Assembly (NCBI RefSeq): GCF_000420625.1
Contig: NZ_ATVH01000013.1
Coordinates: 62,001-126,000 of the forward strand
From: Fodinicurvata sediminis DSM 21159
GTDB taxonomy: Bacteria > Pseudomonadota > Alphaproteobacteria > Kiloniellales > DSM-21159
Reading direction: 5' to 3'
Length of the DNA: 64,000 nucleotides
Below the pieces are notes generated by a model. It saw nothing but the letters and a program-made list of their open reading frames with translations, did no database searches and was not told the origin of the DNA. Both the position numbers and the translations under genes were made by a program. Shown piece by piece: positions 1 through 9,725 of the stretch; positions within the stretch are counted from its first letter, which is position 1, and each line of letters opens with the position of its first letter.

Positions 1-1073
1 GCAAGAAGGCCGAGATGCTGGGAATCAAGCCCGAGAACATCTACATCGAGGACCTGCGCGAGGACTTCGTGCGCGACTATGTCTTCCCAATGTTCCGGGC
101 CAATGCGCTTTATGAAGGCCTCTACCTGCTGGGCACCTCGATTGCCCGCCCCCTGATCTCGAAACGTCAGATCGAGATCGCGCGTGAGACCGGCGCCGAT
201 GCCGCCGCTCATGGCGCCACCGGCAAGGGCAACGACCAGGTACGCTTCGAGCTGGCCTACTACGCGCTCAATCCCGACATCCATGTGATCGCGCCCTGGC
301 GCGAATGGGACCTCAATTCCCGCACAAAGCTGATTGACTTCGCCGAGAAACACCAGATTCCCATCGCCAAGGACAAGCGCGGTGAGGCCCCCTTCTCGGT
401 GGACGCCAACCTTCTGCACATCTCGGCCGAGGGCAAGGTTCTGGAAGACCCCTGGGAAGAGGCTCAGGAATACGTCTATTCCCGCAGCGTGTCCCCCGAG
501 GAGGCGCCCGATCAGCCCACCTACATCGAGGTCGAGTTCGAGAAGGGCGACCCCGTCGCCATCGACGGCCAGCGCCTCAGCCCGGCCGCCCTGCTGACCG
601 AACTCAACCGCCTGGGCGGCACCAACGGCATCGGCCGCCTGGACCTGGTGGAAAACCGCTTCGTCGGCATGAAGAGCCGCGGCGTCTACGAGACGCCAGG
701 CGGCACCGTCCTGCTGGCCGCCCACCGCGGCATAGAACAGCTCACCCTGGACCGGGGCGCGGCACACCTGAAGGACGAGATCATGCCGCGCTATGCCGAG
801 CTGATCTACAACGGCTTCTGGTTCTCACCCGAACGTGAGATGCTGCAGGCCCTGATCGATCGCAGCCAGGAGCATGTGAACGGCACCGTGCGCCTCAAGC
901 TCTACAAGGGCAGCGCCACCGTGGTCGGCCGCAAGTCACCCGACAGCCTCTACAGCATGGCGCACGTCACCTTCGAGGAAGACGACGTCTACGACCAGCG
1001 CGACGCCGAAGGCTTCATCAAGCTCAACGCCCTGCGCCTGCGCCTGCTGAAGCACAACGGCCAGCAAGGCTGA
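1..1073 (+). CDS. argG: Argininosuccinate synthase, 5' end missing
   Basis: This enzyme joins citrulline and aspartate, using ATP, to make argininosuccinate in arginine biosynthesis. It acts in the cytoplasm as a homotetramer. The frame is already open at base 3, so the true start lies before the window. About 356 codons are visible of a family length near 400-405, so roughly 45 residues with the N-terminal ATP loop are missing. The [13 protein letters not shown] block, which contacts ATP and aspartate, is clear, and the protein aligns with the family to its C-terminus. A strong hairpin terminator follows 22 bases after the stop codon. Identification is secure from the conserved blocks. The other arginine gene seen here, argB, lies 55 kb away. 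Confidence 0.97.
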   Translation, partial: KKAEMLGIKPENIYIEDLREDFVRDYVFPMFRANALYEGLYLLGTSIARPLISKRQIEIARETGADAAAHGATGKGNDQVRFELAYYALNPDIHVIAPWREWDLNSRTKLIDFAEKHQIPIAKDKRGEAPFSVDANLLHISAEGKVLEDPWEEAQEYVYSRSVSPEEAPDQPTYIEVEFEKGDPVAIDGQRLSPAALLTELNRLGGTNGIGRLDLVENRFVGMKSRGVYETPGGTVLLAAHRGIEQLTLDRGAAHLKDEIMPRYAELIYNGFWFSPEREMLQALIDRSQEHVNGTVRLKLYKGSATVVGRKSPDSLYSMAHVTFEEDDVYDQRDAEGFIKLNALRLRLLKHNGQQG

Positions 1074-1094
1074 CAGAGGCCAAAAGACGCAAGT

Positions 1095-1130
1095 AAGGAA
1101 AAGGGCGGTCTCACGACCGCCCTTTTCCTT
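1095..1130. terminator. Bidirectional hairpin terminator between argG and gshA
   Basis: A perfect 16-bp stem (1095-1110 with 1115-1130) encloses a 4-base loop. The stem is GC-rich at its centre and has A-rich and T-rich outer arms. It can therefore terminate argG on the plus strand and gshA on the minus strand, whose 3' ends converge here. Confidence 0.9.
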
Positions 1131-1154
1131 TTCAGCGCCCATAAGAGTTGAAGT

Positions 1155-2522
1155 TCAGTACTGGAATTCCTCGAAGATGTGGCTGACGTCACCCTGCCAA
1201 CGGCCGTGGTAGAGGGACAGCAGTTCGTCGGCCGGTGTCTGGCCGGTGATGACGATTTCGCGCAGAACGTCCAGGAAGATGCGCTCGTCCATGCCCTCGT
1301 CATTCTGGCGTGATCGGGCCTGCAGGCCCTCCGATGCGATCTCGAGCGCCCGTGTCGCCAGGTCGCCCACCGTTCCCTGGCGGAAAGGCGTGGCCAGTGC
1401 CTGGCGCGGCACCTCGGCGCGCAGGTATTCATGATCCTCCAGTGTCCAGTCGCGCACCAGGTCCTCGGCCGCCGACAGCGCCGTCTCGTCGTACAGCAGG
1501 CCGACCCAGAAGGCCGGCAGGGCACAGAGGCGCCGCCAGGGCCCACCGTCGGCCCCACGCATCTCCAGATAGCGCTTGAGGCGCACCTCGGGGAAAGCCG
1601 TGGTCAGGTGATCTTCCCAGTCGCTCATAAGCGGGATCTCACCTGGAAGGACGTCCAGGCGGCCTTCCATGAAATCCCGGAAGGACAGGCCGCTGCAATC
1701 GATGTACTTGCCGTCGCGATAGACGAAATACATCGGCACATCCAGCATGTAGTCCACGTGGCGCTCGAACCCCATTCCGTCCTCGAAGACGAAAGGCAGG
1801 ATACCGCAGCGATCCGGGTCGGTGTCCGTCCAGATATGGCTGCGATAGCTCTTGAACCCGTTCGGCTTTCCCTCGGTGAAGGGCGAGTTGGCGAACAGCG
1901 CGGTGGCCAGGGGCTGCAGGGCCAGGGAGACGCGGAACTTGCGGACCATGTCGCGCTCGTCGGCGAAGTCCAGGTTGGTCTGCACCGTGCAGGTGCGCAG
2001 CATCATGTCCAGGCCCAGGTTGCCCTTCTTGGGCATGTAGTCGGACATGATCTTGTAGCGCCCCTTGGGCATCCAGTTCATGTCCTCACGCCGCCAGGTC
2101 GGGGCAAAACCCAGCCCCAGCATGCCGACGTTGAGGGGGTCGCAGACCTCCTTCACCTCGGCCAGGTGCGTGTTCACCTCGGCACAGGTCTGGTGCAGGT
2201 TCTCGACCGGTGCACCCGACAGCTCAAGCTGTCCGCCCGGCTCCAGGGTGATGTTGCAGCCCCCTTTCACCAGGGCCACGGGCTTGCCGTTCTCCTTGGA
2301 GAGGGTCCAGCCGAAGCGCTCGGACATGCCTTCCAGGATCGCGCGGATCGAGGCTGTCCCGTCATAGGGCAGCGACTGCAGGGTCGTGCGTTCGAAGCCG
2401 AACTTCTCGTGCTCCGTGCCGATTCGCCAATCGGCGGCGGGTTTGGCGCCCGTTTCCAGATAACGAACGAGCTGCTCCTTGCCGGTGATCGGATCACCCT
2501 TGGATTGGGGAGGGGCTGACAT
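1155..2522 (-). CDS. gshA: Glutamate-cysteine ligase, plant/alphaproteobacterial type
   Basis: This enzyme makes gamma-glutamylcysteine from glutamate, cysteine and ATP, the first step of glutathione synthesis, in the cytoplasm. The 455-residue length and the early block [10 protein letters not shown] match the GCS2 type shared by alphaproteobacteria and plants rather than the E. coli type. Plant enzymes of this type are redox-regulated, but I did not map regulatory cysteines here. It lies downstream of rsmE on the same strand with a gap of about 156 bases, in the ubiA-rsmE-gshA arrangement common in the class. The ribosome binding site before the ATG is weak. Glutathione use elsewhere in the window (gloB, a glutaredoxin domain) fits. 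Confidence 0.95.
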   Translation of the reverse strand: MSAPPQSKGDPITGKEQLVRYLETGAKPAADWRIGTEHEKFGFERTTLQSLPYDGTASIRAILEGMSERFGWTLSKENGKPVALVKGGCNITLEPGGQLELSGAPVENLHQTCAEVNTHLAEVKEVCDPLNVGMLGLGFAPTWRREDMNWMPKGRYKIMSDYMPKKGNLGLDMMLRTCTVQTNLDFADERDMVRKFRVSLALQPLATALFANSPFTEGKPNGFKSYRSHIWTDTDPDRCGILPFVFEDGMGFERHVDYMLDVPMYFVYRDGKYIDCSGLSFRDFMEGRLDVLPGEIPLMSDWEDHLTTAFPEVRLKRYLEMRGADGGPWRRLCALPAFWVGLLYDETALSAAEDLVRDWTLEDHEYLRAEVPRQALATPFRQGTVGDLATRALEIASEGLQARSRQNDEGMDERIFLDVLREIVITGQTPADELLSLYHGRWQGDVSHIFEEFQY

Positions 2523-2678
2523 GGGAAAGCTTCGGACTCACTGAGCTGTGAACGGATAGGCGATCGATGCAACGTAAACTGCCATGGCCAGCAGTCTGCT
2601 GCGTCCTTGGCCTGCATCAGAGCGACCCTGGACCGTTTTCGTCAAGCACCTTTGCCGCAGGGCAGGCATCCGCCCACC

Positions 2679-3443
2679 TCAACGCGGCTGCAGATTGCGG
2701 AATGCCGGGGCTTCCGCCCAATCGCCACCCAACGCCTGCATCACCGAAAGCGCCGCGATCACGGCCGTATCCGCGCGCAGGATTCGCGGCCCAAGGCCCA
2801 CCGGACAGGCCGCCGGGTGCCGGGCGATCATGGCGTGCTCCTGCGGATCGAACCCGCCTTCGGGTCCGGTCAGCAGGGCGCGCGCCGGCCGCTGCTGCAA
2901 GATCTCTGCAATCGGCTGGCCGCCCCCGCTTTCGTCGGCAAACAGGAACGGATGGTCTGCCGGCCAATCCTGAAGCAGTTGCTCCAGCTTCACTGGCTCC
3001 TCCACCTGCGGCAGGCCAAGGCGCTCACATTGCTCCGCCGCCTCGCGCACGGCCGTGCGCAGACGCTGAACGTTCACCCGGTCCACGACAGTCCGCCGTG
3101 TCAGCACCGGTTGCAGGCGGGTACAGCCGAGTTCCGTCGCCTTTTCCACGATCCAGTCGATTCGCGCGCGTTTCACCGGTGCGAAGCATACGCTCAGCTC
3201 GGGTTCGTCCTCTTGCGGGCGCGACTGGCTTTCCACGGAAAGCGAGGCCCAGCCCTTGCCAAGCGCCTCGACCCGGGCCAGCCACTCCCCATCCCGGCCG
3301 TTGAACAGCGCCAGTTGCGCACCGGGTTTCAGGCGCAGGACCGAGCGCAGAAAATGCGCCTGTTCGGGACTCAGTCCCAGGACAGGTTCCTGTCCAAGGT
3401 CATCTTCCACATAAAGACGCGTGGCCAGCTTGACGTCCTTCAT
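2679..3443 (-). CDS. rsmE: 16S rRNA (uracil(1498)-N(3))-methyltransferase
   Basis: This SPOUT-class enzyme methylates U1498 of 16S rRNA with S-adenosylmethionine, in assembled 30S subunits. The visible family features are an N-terminal PUA-like part (ARLYVEDD-like start, HFLRSVLRLKPG) and the C-terminal knot with TGPEGGFDPQE and LGPRILRADTA, which form the methyl-donor pocket. The frame opens 35 codons further upstream, but the family N-terminus begins at the ATG ending at 3443 (MKDVKLATRLY), so that start is chosen, giving 254 residues. The longer start would run into the 5' end of the divergent ubiA. The gene precedes gshA on the same strand. Confidence 0.93.
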   Translation of the reverse strand: MKDVKLATRLYVEDDLGQEPVLGLSPEQAHFLRSVLRLKPGAQLALFNGRDGEWLARVEALGKGWASLSVESQSRPQEDEPELSVCFAPVKRARIDWIVEKATELGCTRLQPVLTRRTVVDRVNVQRLRTAVREAAEQCERLGLPQVEEPVKLEQLLQDWPADHPFLFADESGGGQPIAEILQQRPARALLTGPEGGFDPQEHAMIARHPAACPVGLGPRILRADTAVIAALSVMQALGGDWAEAPAFRNLQPR

Positions 3444-3514
3444 CCGGGAATCCGCGTTTCTTTTTAACAAGCATGATCTTGAGCCTGAGGCTCGGCCCGC
3501 GCAAGATACGCGCC

Positions 3515-4450
3515 ATGATCTCTTCGGCAAGCAAGCATTCGGACGCAAGCGATATCGTTCCCAACAACTGGCTGGAACGCCAGCTGCCCAGTGCCTGGCG
3601 TCCCTATTCGCGCCTGGCCCGGCTGGATCGGCCGATCGGGACCTGGCTGCTGCTCTTTCCCTGCTGGTGGTCCATCGCCATGGCCCAGGTCGCCAGCGGA
3701 CAGGCGCCGAATCTATGGCTCTACCTGCTGTTCGGACTGGGCGCCATCCTGATGCGCGCGGCCGGCTGCACCATCAACGACATCCTGGACCGACACTATG
3801 ACGGACGGGTTGCCCGCACCGCCACCCGTCCCCTGCCAAGCGGCCAGATCACGCTGAAGCAGGCCATTGCCTTCCTGGCCGCCTTGCTGGCGGGGGGCGC
3901 TGCAATCCTCTTCTCACTCGCGCCAACGGCAATCCTGCTCGGCCTGGCATCCCTGCTTCTGGTCTTCCCCTACCCGCTGATGAAGCGCATCACCTACTGG
4001 CCCCAGCTCTGGCTGGGCCTGACCTTCAACTGGGGGGCGCTCATGGGCTGGGCGGCGGTCCAGGACAGCCTGACCTGGCCACCTGTTCTGCTCTATCTGG
4101 CCGGCATCTTCTGGACCCTGGGCTACGACACGATCTATGCCCACCAGGACAAGGAGGACGATGCCCTGATCGGCCTCAAGTCCAGCGCCCTCAAACTCGG
4201 TCGGAGCACCCGCCCTTGGCTGGTCGGCTTCTACACGGCCTCTGTTCTCCTGATGGGCGCTGCGGGGGAAAGTGCCGGCCTTGCCTGGCCCTATTATCTG
4301 GGCCTTGCGGCCGTGGCCGGCCATTTCATCTGGCAGGTGACGACCCTGGACATGGACGCCCACCGCAACTGCCTGGCCCGTTTTCGTGCCAATCGCTTCG
4401 TGGGCTGGCTGCTTTTGGCCGGCCTAGCCCTGGCCGGCCTGGCCGCCTGA
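3515..4450 (+). CDS. ubiA: 4-hydroxybenzoate polyprenyltransferase
   Basis: This membrane enzyme attaches the polyprenyl tail to 4-hydroxybenzoate in ubiquinone synthesis. Both aspartate-rich magnesium/diphosphate motifs are visible: NDILDRHYDGRVARTATRPL and the later HQDKEDDALIGLKSSAL. About eight hydrophobic membrane spans surround them, ending in a Leu/Ala-rich last helix. Two in-frame ATGs are possible, 3473 and 3515. Neither has a clear ribosome binding site. The later one is chosen because the residues between them are not family-like. The stop codon is followed directly by the ATG of the next gene, so the two are probably co-transcribed. The divergent neighbour is rsmE. Confidence 0.93.
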   Translation: MISSASKHSDASDIVPNNWLERQLPSAWRPYSRLARLDRPIGTWLLLFPCWWSIAMAQVASGQAPNLWLYLLFGLGAILMRAAGCTINDILDRHYDGRVARTATRPLPSGQITLKQAIAFLAALLAGGAAILFSLAPTAILLGLASLLLVFPYPLMKRITYWPQLWLGLTFNWGALMGWAAVQDSLTWPPVLLYLAGIFWTLGYDTIYAHQDKEDDALIGLKSSALKLGRSTRPWLVGFYTASVLLMGAAGESAGLAWPYYLGLAAVAGHFIWQVTTLDMDAHRNCLARFRANRFVGWLLLAGLALAGLAA

Positions 4451-5131
4451 ATGAGCAACCCCGAGAGGGACCCATCGGCCGCGCGGGCTTTCGTGCGCGA
4501 CAACACAGAAATCGAAACACCCTCCCTGGTGCCGGAAATTCCATTGCACCTGGCCAGCAAGGTCATGCCCTTGTGGCAAGCCACCGAAGCGGAACTGGAG
4601 AAACTGGAGATACCTCCGCCCTATTGGGCCTTTGCCTGGGCTGGAGGACAGGCCCTCACGCGTTACCTGCTGGACAATCCCGACAGGGTGCGCGGCAAGC
4701 GGGTACTGGACTTTGCCTCCGGCAGCGGTCTGTCGGCAATCGCAGCCGCGCAATGTGGCGCGCGCGAGGTGACCGCCTCGGAAATCGATCCCCTGGCCCT
4801 GGCCGCAATCCAGCTCAATGCCGAACTCAACCAGGTCGACCTGAACATCCGGGAGGAGGATTTCCTGGACCACGGGAATGGCGAGTGGGACCTGCTGTTG
4901 GCCGGTGACGTCTGCTATGAGCAGCCCATGGCAGAGCGGACCTTCGCCTGGCTCGCCCAGCAGGCTGCTGCGGGCCGAGATGTCATGATGGGGGATCCCG
5001 GGCGCAGTTATCTTCCTGCGCAGGGGCTGGAGGCACTTGCCGTCTACAGGGTGCCGACCAATCGCGAACTGGAGGACAGTGAGGTGCGCCGCACCACGGT
5101 CTGGCGCATTCTGCCCGCCGAGGGGGCATGA
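4451..5131 (+). CDS. ETF beta-subunit lysine methyltransferase-like protein
   Basis: This is a class I S-adenosylmethionine-dependent methyltransferase of 226 residues. The sequence shows the PPYWAFAWAGGQALTRYLL signature, the SAM loop LDFASGSGLSAIAAA, the acidic SEIDPLALAAIQLN strand and the DPGR motif near residue 180. This set is typical of the bacterial relatives of human ETFBKMT (METTL20), which methylate lysines of the electron transfer flavoprotein beta subunit. It starts one base after the ubiA stop, a tight coupling. An ETF-ubiquinone oxidoreductase gene is present 23 kb away, but no ETF genes are in the window. The substrate is inferred from the family. Older annotations would call it a nicotinamide N-methyltransferase-like protein. 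Confidence 0.8.
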   Translation: MSNPERDPSAARAFVRDNTEIETPSLVPEIPLHLASKVMPLWQATEAELEKLEIPPPYWAFAWAGGQALTRYLLDNPDRVRGKRVLDFASGSGLSAIAAAQCGAREVTASEIDPLALAAIQLNAELNQVDLNIREEDFLDHGNGEWDLLLAGDVCYEQPMAERTFAWLAQQAAAGRDVMMGDPGRSYLPAQGLEALAVYRVPTNRELEDSEVRRTTVWRILPAEGA

Positions 5132-5215
5132 CCTCTCCATGCGGAGGGATCGCTCAGGAGTGCGCGGCCCAGGGCAACGATCCATGAACCGCGCGAAAGG
5201 GGACGACCCGTCAGG

Positions 5216-5428
5216 TCAGTCCGTGCAGGGCGGTGCCAGATCCTGGTCCATGCTTTCGATACGATAACGCGTCTGCGCATCGTCAACGGTCGACCAGGCG
5301 CGACGGGCCCATTCGGCCTTGGCCTGGTTGTAACTGCCGAAGGGACCTATCCACTCTTCCCGGCCCTCGCGCGGGACCCGGAAGCTGGTATCCTTGTACT
5401 CACCGCCAACCACCCAGTATTGTTGCAT
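5216..5428 (-). CDS. DUF4170 small protein
   Basis: This 70-residue protein begins MQQYWVVGGEYKDTSF and contains a WIGPFGSYNQAKAEW segment followed by TRYRIES. This is the DUF4170 pattern, a small conserved family found mostly in alphaproteobacteria with no known function. The start at 5428 is chosen because the family begins with this exact N-terminus. The open frame continues upstream, but only as a shadow of ubiD on the opposite strand. The gene is divergent from ubiD with about 180 bases between them. It is soluble in appearance, with many aromatic and charged residues and no signal peptide. Function is unknown. Confidence 0.85.
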   Translation of the reverse strand: MQQYWVVGGEYKDTSFRVPREGREEWIGPFGSYNQAKAEWARRAWSTVDDAQTRYRIESMDQDLAPPCTD

Positions 5429-5471
5429 TTTTAAGGCTATCCCGTTTCTTGCCTTTGAACTCTGCGGTAAC

Positions 5472-5485
5472 ATTAAATACTTAAT
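5472..5485. promoter_or_regulatory. AT-rich palindrome between DUF4170 gene and ubiD
   Basis: The inverted repeat ATTAA-ATAC-TTAAT sits in the shared upstream region of two divergent genes. It could be an operator or part of a promoter. No known binding motif was matched. Confidence 0.3.
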
Positions 5486-5608
5486 ACCCCCGCGCATGGC
5501 ATGCAAGCATGCCCGGATGGGAAGTCCTCTCGCCAGAACCGCGGATTTCCTTGTAGTCTGAGCGCCGACAGCAGCGGAGCACCCCGCCCCGGCAGCGAAG
5601 GAGAATTC

Positions 5609-7111
5609 ATGCCCTACAAGTCCCTGCGTGATTTCATGGAACGCCTGGAGCATACGGGGGGCCTGAAGCGCGTCCAGCATCCCGTTTCGCCCGTGCTGGA
5701 GATGACCGAGATCCAGACTCGCCTGCTGGCCGAGGGCGGACCGGCCGTACTGTTCGAGAATGTCCAGCATGAGGGGCAGCGCTATGACATGCCGGTGCTG
5801 GTCAATCTCTTCGGCACGGTGGAGCGCGTGGCCTCCGGCATGGAACGCACGCCTGAGGAACTTCGCGAGGTGGGCGAAACGCTGGCCTTCCTGCGCCAGC
5901 CGGAACCGCCCGGCGGCTTCCGCGAGGCCTTCGAGATGATGCCCTTGTTGAAGCAGGTCATGGCGATGAAGCCGCGCACGACTTCGCGGGCACCCTGTCA
6001 GGAGGTAGTGCAGGAAGGCGACGAGATCGATCTGGACGCCCTGCCGATCCAGACCTGCTGGCCGGGTGAACCGGCGCCGCTGATCACCTGGCCGCTGGTG
6101 GTGACCAAAGGCCCCGGAAAGGCGCGCGAGGACGATTTCAACCTCGGCATCTACCGCATGCAGAAACTGGACGGCAAACGCACGCTGATGCGCTGGCTGA
6201 AGCATCGCGGCGGCGCCCAGCACCATCGCCGCTGGGGCCAGGAAAAGACCGAGCCTCTGCCCGCCGCGGCCGTCCTGGGCGCCGACCCGGGCACCATCCT
6301 GGCCGCCGTCACACCGGTCCCGGACACCCTCAGCGAATATCAGTTCGCGGGGTTGCTGCGCGGACGAAAGGTGGAACTGGTGGACTGCAAGACCGTGCCG
6401 CTCAAGGTCCCGGCCGAGGCCGAGATCGTCCTGGAAGGCTACGTCAGCCTGGAGGACTACGAGGACGAGGGACCCTACGGCGACCACACCGGCTACTACA
6501 ATTCGGTGGAGTCCTTCCCGGTCTTCCACATCACCGCGATCACCCGGCGGCGCGATCCCATCTATCTCTCCACATTCACCGGCCGGCCGCCCGATGAGCC
6601 CTCGGTCTTGGGCGAAGCGCTGAACGAGGTCTTCATTCCCCTGATCCGCCAGCAGTTCCCGGAGATCACGGATTTCTGGCTGCCGCCGGAAGGCTGCAGT
6701 TACCGCATCGCGGTCGTCTCCATGAAAAAGGCCTACCCGGGCCATGCCAAGCGCGTGATGATGGCTGTCTGGTCTTACCTGCGCCAGTTCATGTACACCA
6801 AGTTCGTTATCGTCGTGGACGACAGCATCAACGCCCGCGACTGGAAGGACGTCATGTGGGCGATCTCCACCCGCATGGACCCGGCCCGCGACATGACGGT
6901 GATCGAGAACACGCCCATCGACTACCTGGACTTCGCCAGCCCGGAATCGGGCCTGGGCTCGAAGGTCGGCTTCGATGCCACCGACAAGTGGCCGCCGGAG
7001 ACTCATCGCGAATGGGGCCAGGAAATCCGCATGGACCCGGACGTGGTGAAGCGCGTCGACGATATCTGGAGCCAGCTCGGCCTGCCCGGCAGCGGCCGGT
7101 CCATCTGGTAG
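5609..7111 (+). CDS. ubiD: UbiD-family decarboxylase (4-hydroxy-3-polyprenylbenzoate decarboxylase)
   Basis: This enzyme removes the carboxyl group from the prenylated benzoate ring in ubiquinone synthesis. The family uses prenylated FMN made by UbiX, which is not in this window. The 500-residue protein starts [14 protein letters not shown] and shows the UbiD blocks: the GIYRMQ segment, [21 protein letters not shown] and the late segment [14 protein letters not shown]. The ATG at 5609 is preceded by GAAGGAGAA, a strong ribosome binding site. An upstream extension of 36 codons is not family-like. A perfect hairpin terminator follows the stop codon. With ubiA 1 kb away it forms part of the quinone pathway, although other UbiD-type substrates cannot be excluded. 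Confidence 0.92.
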   Translation: MPYKSLRDFMERLEHTGGLKRVQHPVSPVLEMTEIQTRLLAEGGPAVLFENVQHEGQRYDMPVLVNLFGTVERVASGMERTPEELREVGETLAFLRQPEPPGGFREAFEMMPLLKQVMAMKPRTTSRAPCQEVVQEGDEIDLDALPIQTCWPGEPAPLITWPLVVTKGPGKAREDDFNLGIYRMQKLDGKRTLMRWLKHRGGAQHHRRWGQEKTEPLPAAAVLGADPGTILAAVTPVPDTLSEYQFAGLLRGRKVELVDCKTVPLKVPAEAEIVLEGYVSLEDYEDEGPYGDHTGYYNSVESFPVFHITAITRRRDPIYLSTFTGRPPDEPSVLGEALNEVFIPLIRQQFPEITDFWLPPEGCSYRIAVVSMKKAYPGHAKRVMMAVWSYLRQFMYTKFVIVVDDSINARDWKDVMWAISTRMDPARDMTVIENTPIDYLDFASPESGLGSKVGFDATDKWPPETHREWGQEIRMDPDVVKRVDDIWSQLGLPGSGRSIW

Positions 7112-7136
7112 CCCGGGCGCACCACACGGAAACCGC

Positions 7137-7175
7137 ATGAAAAGAGGGCCGGCGAAACGCCGGCCCTCTTTTCAT
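7137..7175. terminator. Bidirectional hairpin terminator between ubiD and nhaC
   Basis: A perfect 18-bp stem (7137-7154 with 7158-7175) encloses an AAA loop, with A-rich and T-rich flanks. It lies between the converging 3' ends of ubiD and the antiporter gene and can serve both. Confidence 0.92.
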
Positions 7176-7211
7176 GCAAACCGTCTCGTTTATGCCAACC
7201 GTCTCGTGGGC

Positions 7212-8750
7212 CTATTCGGCCGGTTTCGGTTGGGTCTTCATGCCCTTCGTCGGGTCTTCGTAACCCTGGTCGGTCATGTCCTTGATGGCCTCGTTCTGCT
7301 TGTGCCACTGCTGGACTTCCGCTTCCGTCGCCTTGGGCGAGAAGAGGCCGGTCACGGCATAGAGGACGCCGATCACAGGTGCGGTCCAACAAGCAAAGGC
7401 CAGCGGTATGTAGAGGAGGTTCTCGAAGTTCCCATCCGCGATACCGAGACCCAGGGCCGTGATCACAAAAGCACCACCGGCATTCCAGGGAATCAGCGGC
7501 GACATCAGCGTCCCGCCTTCTTCCGTCGCCCGCGACAGGTTCAGGGTCGAATAGCCCATGCCGCGATAGACCGGTGCGTACATGCGCCCCGGCAACGCGA
7601 TCGACAGGTAGGGGTCGCCCGCCACCAGGTTCGTCGCGAAGGAGGTGCCGATGGCAGACGACTGGACGCCTGCAAAGCTGTGCACCTTGACCAGGATCGC
7701 ATTGATGATGGCCTCCAGGCAGCCGGTGCGTTCGAGCGCACCGCCAAAACCCAGTGCAATGAGGATCAGGGAAATGGTCCACATCATGGACTGGATACCG
7801 CCAGAGTTCAGCAGGCTGTCGATCTCCGAGACCCCGGTATCGATGGAATAGCCGCTGTTGGCGTAGCTGAAGACGTCGTGCATGCCGACACCCTGGAACA
7901 GCATCGCCATCAAACCGCCCACGACTACGCCGGCAAACAGCGAGGGAATCGGCGGCTGTTTCATGACCGCAAGTACGATCACCAACAGGGCCGGCAGCAA
8001 CAGCCAGGGCGAAATCAGGAAGTTCTCCTGAAGTGCTGTCGTAATGCTCTCGATCCGCCCGAAGGAACTTTCACCCGCTTCGAGCAGCGTGTAACCCGCC
8101 ACGCCATAGATCACCAACGCGATCAGCATGGCGGGAATCGTGGTCGGCAGCATGTTGCGAATATGATCGAAGATGTTCACGCCGGTCACGGCGGGGGCCA
8201 GGTTGGTGGTATCGGACAGCGGCGAGATCTTGTCGCCGAAGAAAGCACCGGACACCACGGCCCCGGCGGTCCAGTACATGGGAATGCCAAAGCCCTCGCC
8301 AATGCCCATCAACGCCAGGCCGACCGTACCCACCGTACCCCAGGAGGTGCCCAGGGAAACGGAGACCAGGGAACATAGGATCATCGCCGCGGCAAGGAAG
8401 ACTTCCGGGCTGAGGATCACCAAGCCGTAATAGATCAGCGTCGGCACCGTGCCACTGGCGATCCACACGCCGATGATCATGCCGACCACGATCAGGACGG
8501 AAACCGAGGGCAGGGACACGTTGATGACGTGAAAGACACCATCCTGAATGTTGGGCCACTTGTGGCCCAGCTTCTTGCCCACCATGGCCGTGATTGCCAG
8601 GCCGATGGCCAGGGGAATGTGTGGGGTGAAATTGTCGAAAACGAAAAGCTGCAATCCCAGGATCAGGAGTGTCAGGACAACGGGTATAAGGGCCAGCCCT
8701 AACGAAGGCTTCTCGACCGCCCCCTGTTCCGTCTGATCATCACTGCTCAT
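7212..8750 (-). CDS. nhaC: Na+/H+ antiporter, NhaC family
   Basis: This inner-membrane antiporter exchanges sodium for protons. The 512-residue sequence has about a dozen hydrophobic spans and the conserved NhaC stretches SLGTSWGTVGTVG, FFGDKISPLSDTTNLAPA and, later, a repeated half with NLVAGDPYLSIALPGRMY. The start at 8750 follows GAGGGGATTCGC. A 29-codon upstream extension is open but not family-like. The gene stands alone between the ubiD terminator and a methyltransferase gene. NhaC transporters support growth at alkaline pH or in salt, which would fit a halotolerant or marine host, but that is inference. Confidence 0.92.
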   Translation of the reverse strand: MSSDDQTEQGAVEKPSLGLALIPVVLTLLILGLQLFVFDNFTPHIPLAIGLAITAMVGKKLGHKWPNIQDGVFHVINVSLPSVSVLIVVGMIIGVWIASGTVPTLIYYGLVILSPEVFLAAAMILCSLVSVSLGTSWGTVGTVGLALMGIGEGFGIPMYWTAGAVVSGAFFGDKISPLSDTTNLAPAVTGVNIFDHIRNMLPTTIPAMLIALVIYGVAGYTLLEAGESSFGRIESITTALQENFLISPWLLLPALLVIVLAVMKQPPIPSLFAGVVVGGLMAMLFQGVGMHDVFSYANSGYSIDTGVSEIDSLLNSGGIQSMMWTISLILIALGFGGALERTGCLEAIINAILVKVHSFAGVQSSAIGTSFATNLVAGDPYLSIALPGRMYAPVYRGMGYSTLNLSRATEEGGTLMSPLIPWNAGGAFVITALGLGIADGNFENLLYIPLAFACWTAPVIGVLYAVTGLFSPKATEAEVQQWHKQNEAIKDMTDQGYEDPTKGMKTQPKPAE

Positions 8751-8899
8751 GCGAATCCCCTCTGTCTTGTTTTTTCTGGACGCCACCGGGTTGTGAAGGC
8801 CCGGACACGAAAAATGGACGGTCGCACTCATTTGCACTGGCGTACAGCACTAAAATGCAACCGTCCTTGAGGCCCTCTTATTGTCTCGTAGTGTCAGGG

Positions 8900-9640
8900 T
8901 CAATATCTGCGTGAAGCAGGTGTGGGTCGCACTACCTGCGGCAGAGGCCAGGCCAGACGCCGCCGCTCGGCCGCACGCAAGGGGCGCACGGCGTAAACCT
9001 GCTTGCTGACCTCGACAATGTTGACCCCTGCGAAATGCGGCGAAATCTGACGGCCGATCCGCTCCCAGGCTGGCGCCATGCGCAGGAGCGTGCGCGAACG
9101 CGTTGGCGGTATGAAGAGGGCCTGGGTGCTGCGCAGCGGCGTGAAGCTGTGTTCGCGCAGCAGGCGCGACAACTGCATCTGGCTATAGGGATGGCCGAAA
9201 CCGAAGGGGGTGCGCTCCAGTCGAGCCCAGAGGCCACGCCGGTTGGGCGTCACGATGATCAGGCGCCCCTCTCCCTTGAGCACGCGCCAGACCTCCTTCA
9301 GCATATCGCTCAAGTAGTCAGAATTCTCCAGGCAGTGGATCAGCAGCACGCGGTCCAGTGAGAAATTCGTAAGCGGCAATTCCGTCTCGTCCACCAGCGC
9401 GACACGGTTGCGCCCTTCTTCGGGCCAGCGCATGACCCCCTGGGTCAGGGGCATGAAGGCGAACAGGCGGGCGGCCTCGTGGAACTGTTTCAGGTAAGGC
9501 GTGGCATAACCCATCCCCAGGACCTCCATGCCGTGCAGATCCGGCCAAAACGCCCGCAGCCGACGGAGGATGAGATGGCGGGCCATCTCCCCGGTCGGCG
9601 TTTCGTAGAATTCCCGAAAATCAACGGCATCATTCCACAT
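8900..9640 (-). CDS. Class I SAM-dependent methyltransferase
   Basis: This 246-residue protein carries a UbiE/ArsM-like methyltransferase core. The SAM loop region EVLGMGYATPYL lies near residue 40, the acidic turn comes later, and the post-core WRVLKGEGRLIIVTPNRRGLW is the usual motif after the sixth strand. The C-terminal third is basic and less conserved. This gene is commonly found divergent from gloB in alphaproteobacteria, and here the two starts are only 85 bases apart. No ribosome binding site is visible before the ATG at 9640, so it may be leaderless. The substrate is unknown. Confidence 0.85.
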   Translation of the reverse strand: MWNDAVDFREFYETPTGEMARHLILRRLRAFWPDLHGMEVLGMGYATPYLKQFHEAARLFAFMPLTQGVMRWPEEGRNRVALVDETELPLTNFSLDRVLLIHCLENSDYLSDMLKEVWRVLKGEGRLIIVTPNRRGLWARLERTPFGFGHPYSQMQLSRLLREHSFTPLRSTQALFIPPTRSRTLLRMAPAWERIGRQISPHFAGVNIVEVSKQVYAVRPLRAAERRRLAWPLPQVVRPTPASRRY

Positions 9641-9725
9641 AGGGGTACAATAGCACAGTTTTCAGCCTCATATGAATGCTACACGCGTCCCCAAGGCAAC
9701 AGATGATCAAGGTAGAGACCCAGCC

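Noticed and set aside
1431-2519. Plus-strand open frame of 362 codons antisense to gshA
   Set aside because: The sequence is low in family-like patterns and rich in His/Gln/Ala as expected for the reverse of a GC-rich gene. gshA on the minus strand is unambiguous.
5429-7138. Long minus-strand open frame upstream of the DUF4170 protein
   Set aside because: It is antisense to ubiD, has no recognisable domain, and the DUF4170 family begins at 5428.
7137-8378. Plus-strand open frame of 413 codons across nhaC
   Set aside because: His- and Arg-rich shadow of the antiporter gene. It also begins inside the terminator hairpin.
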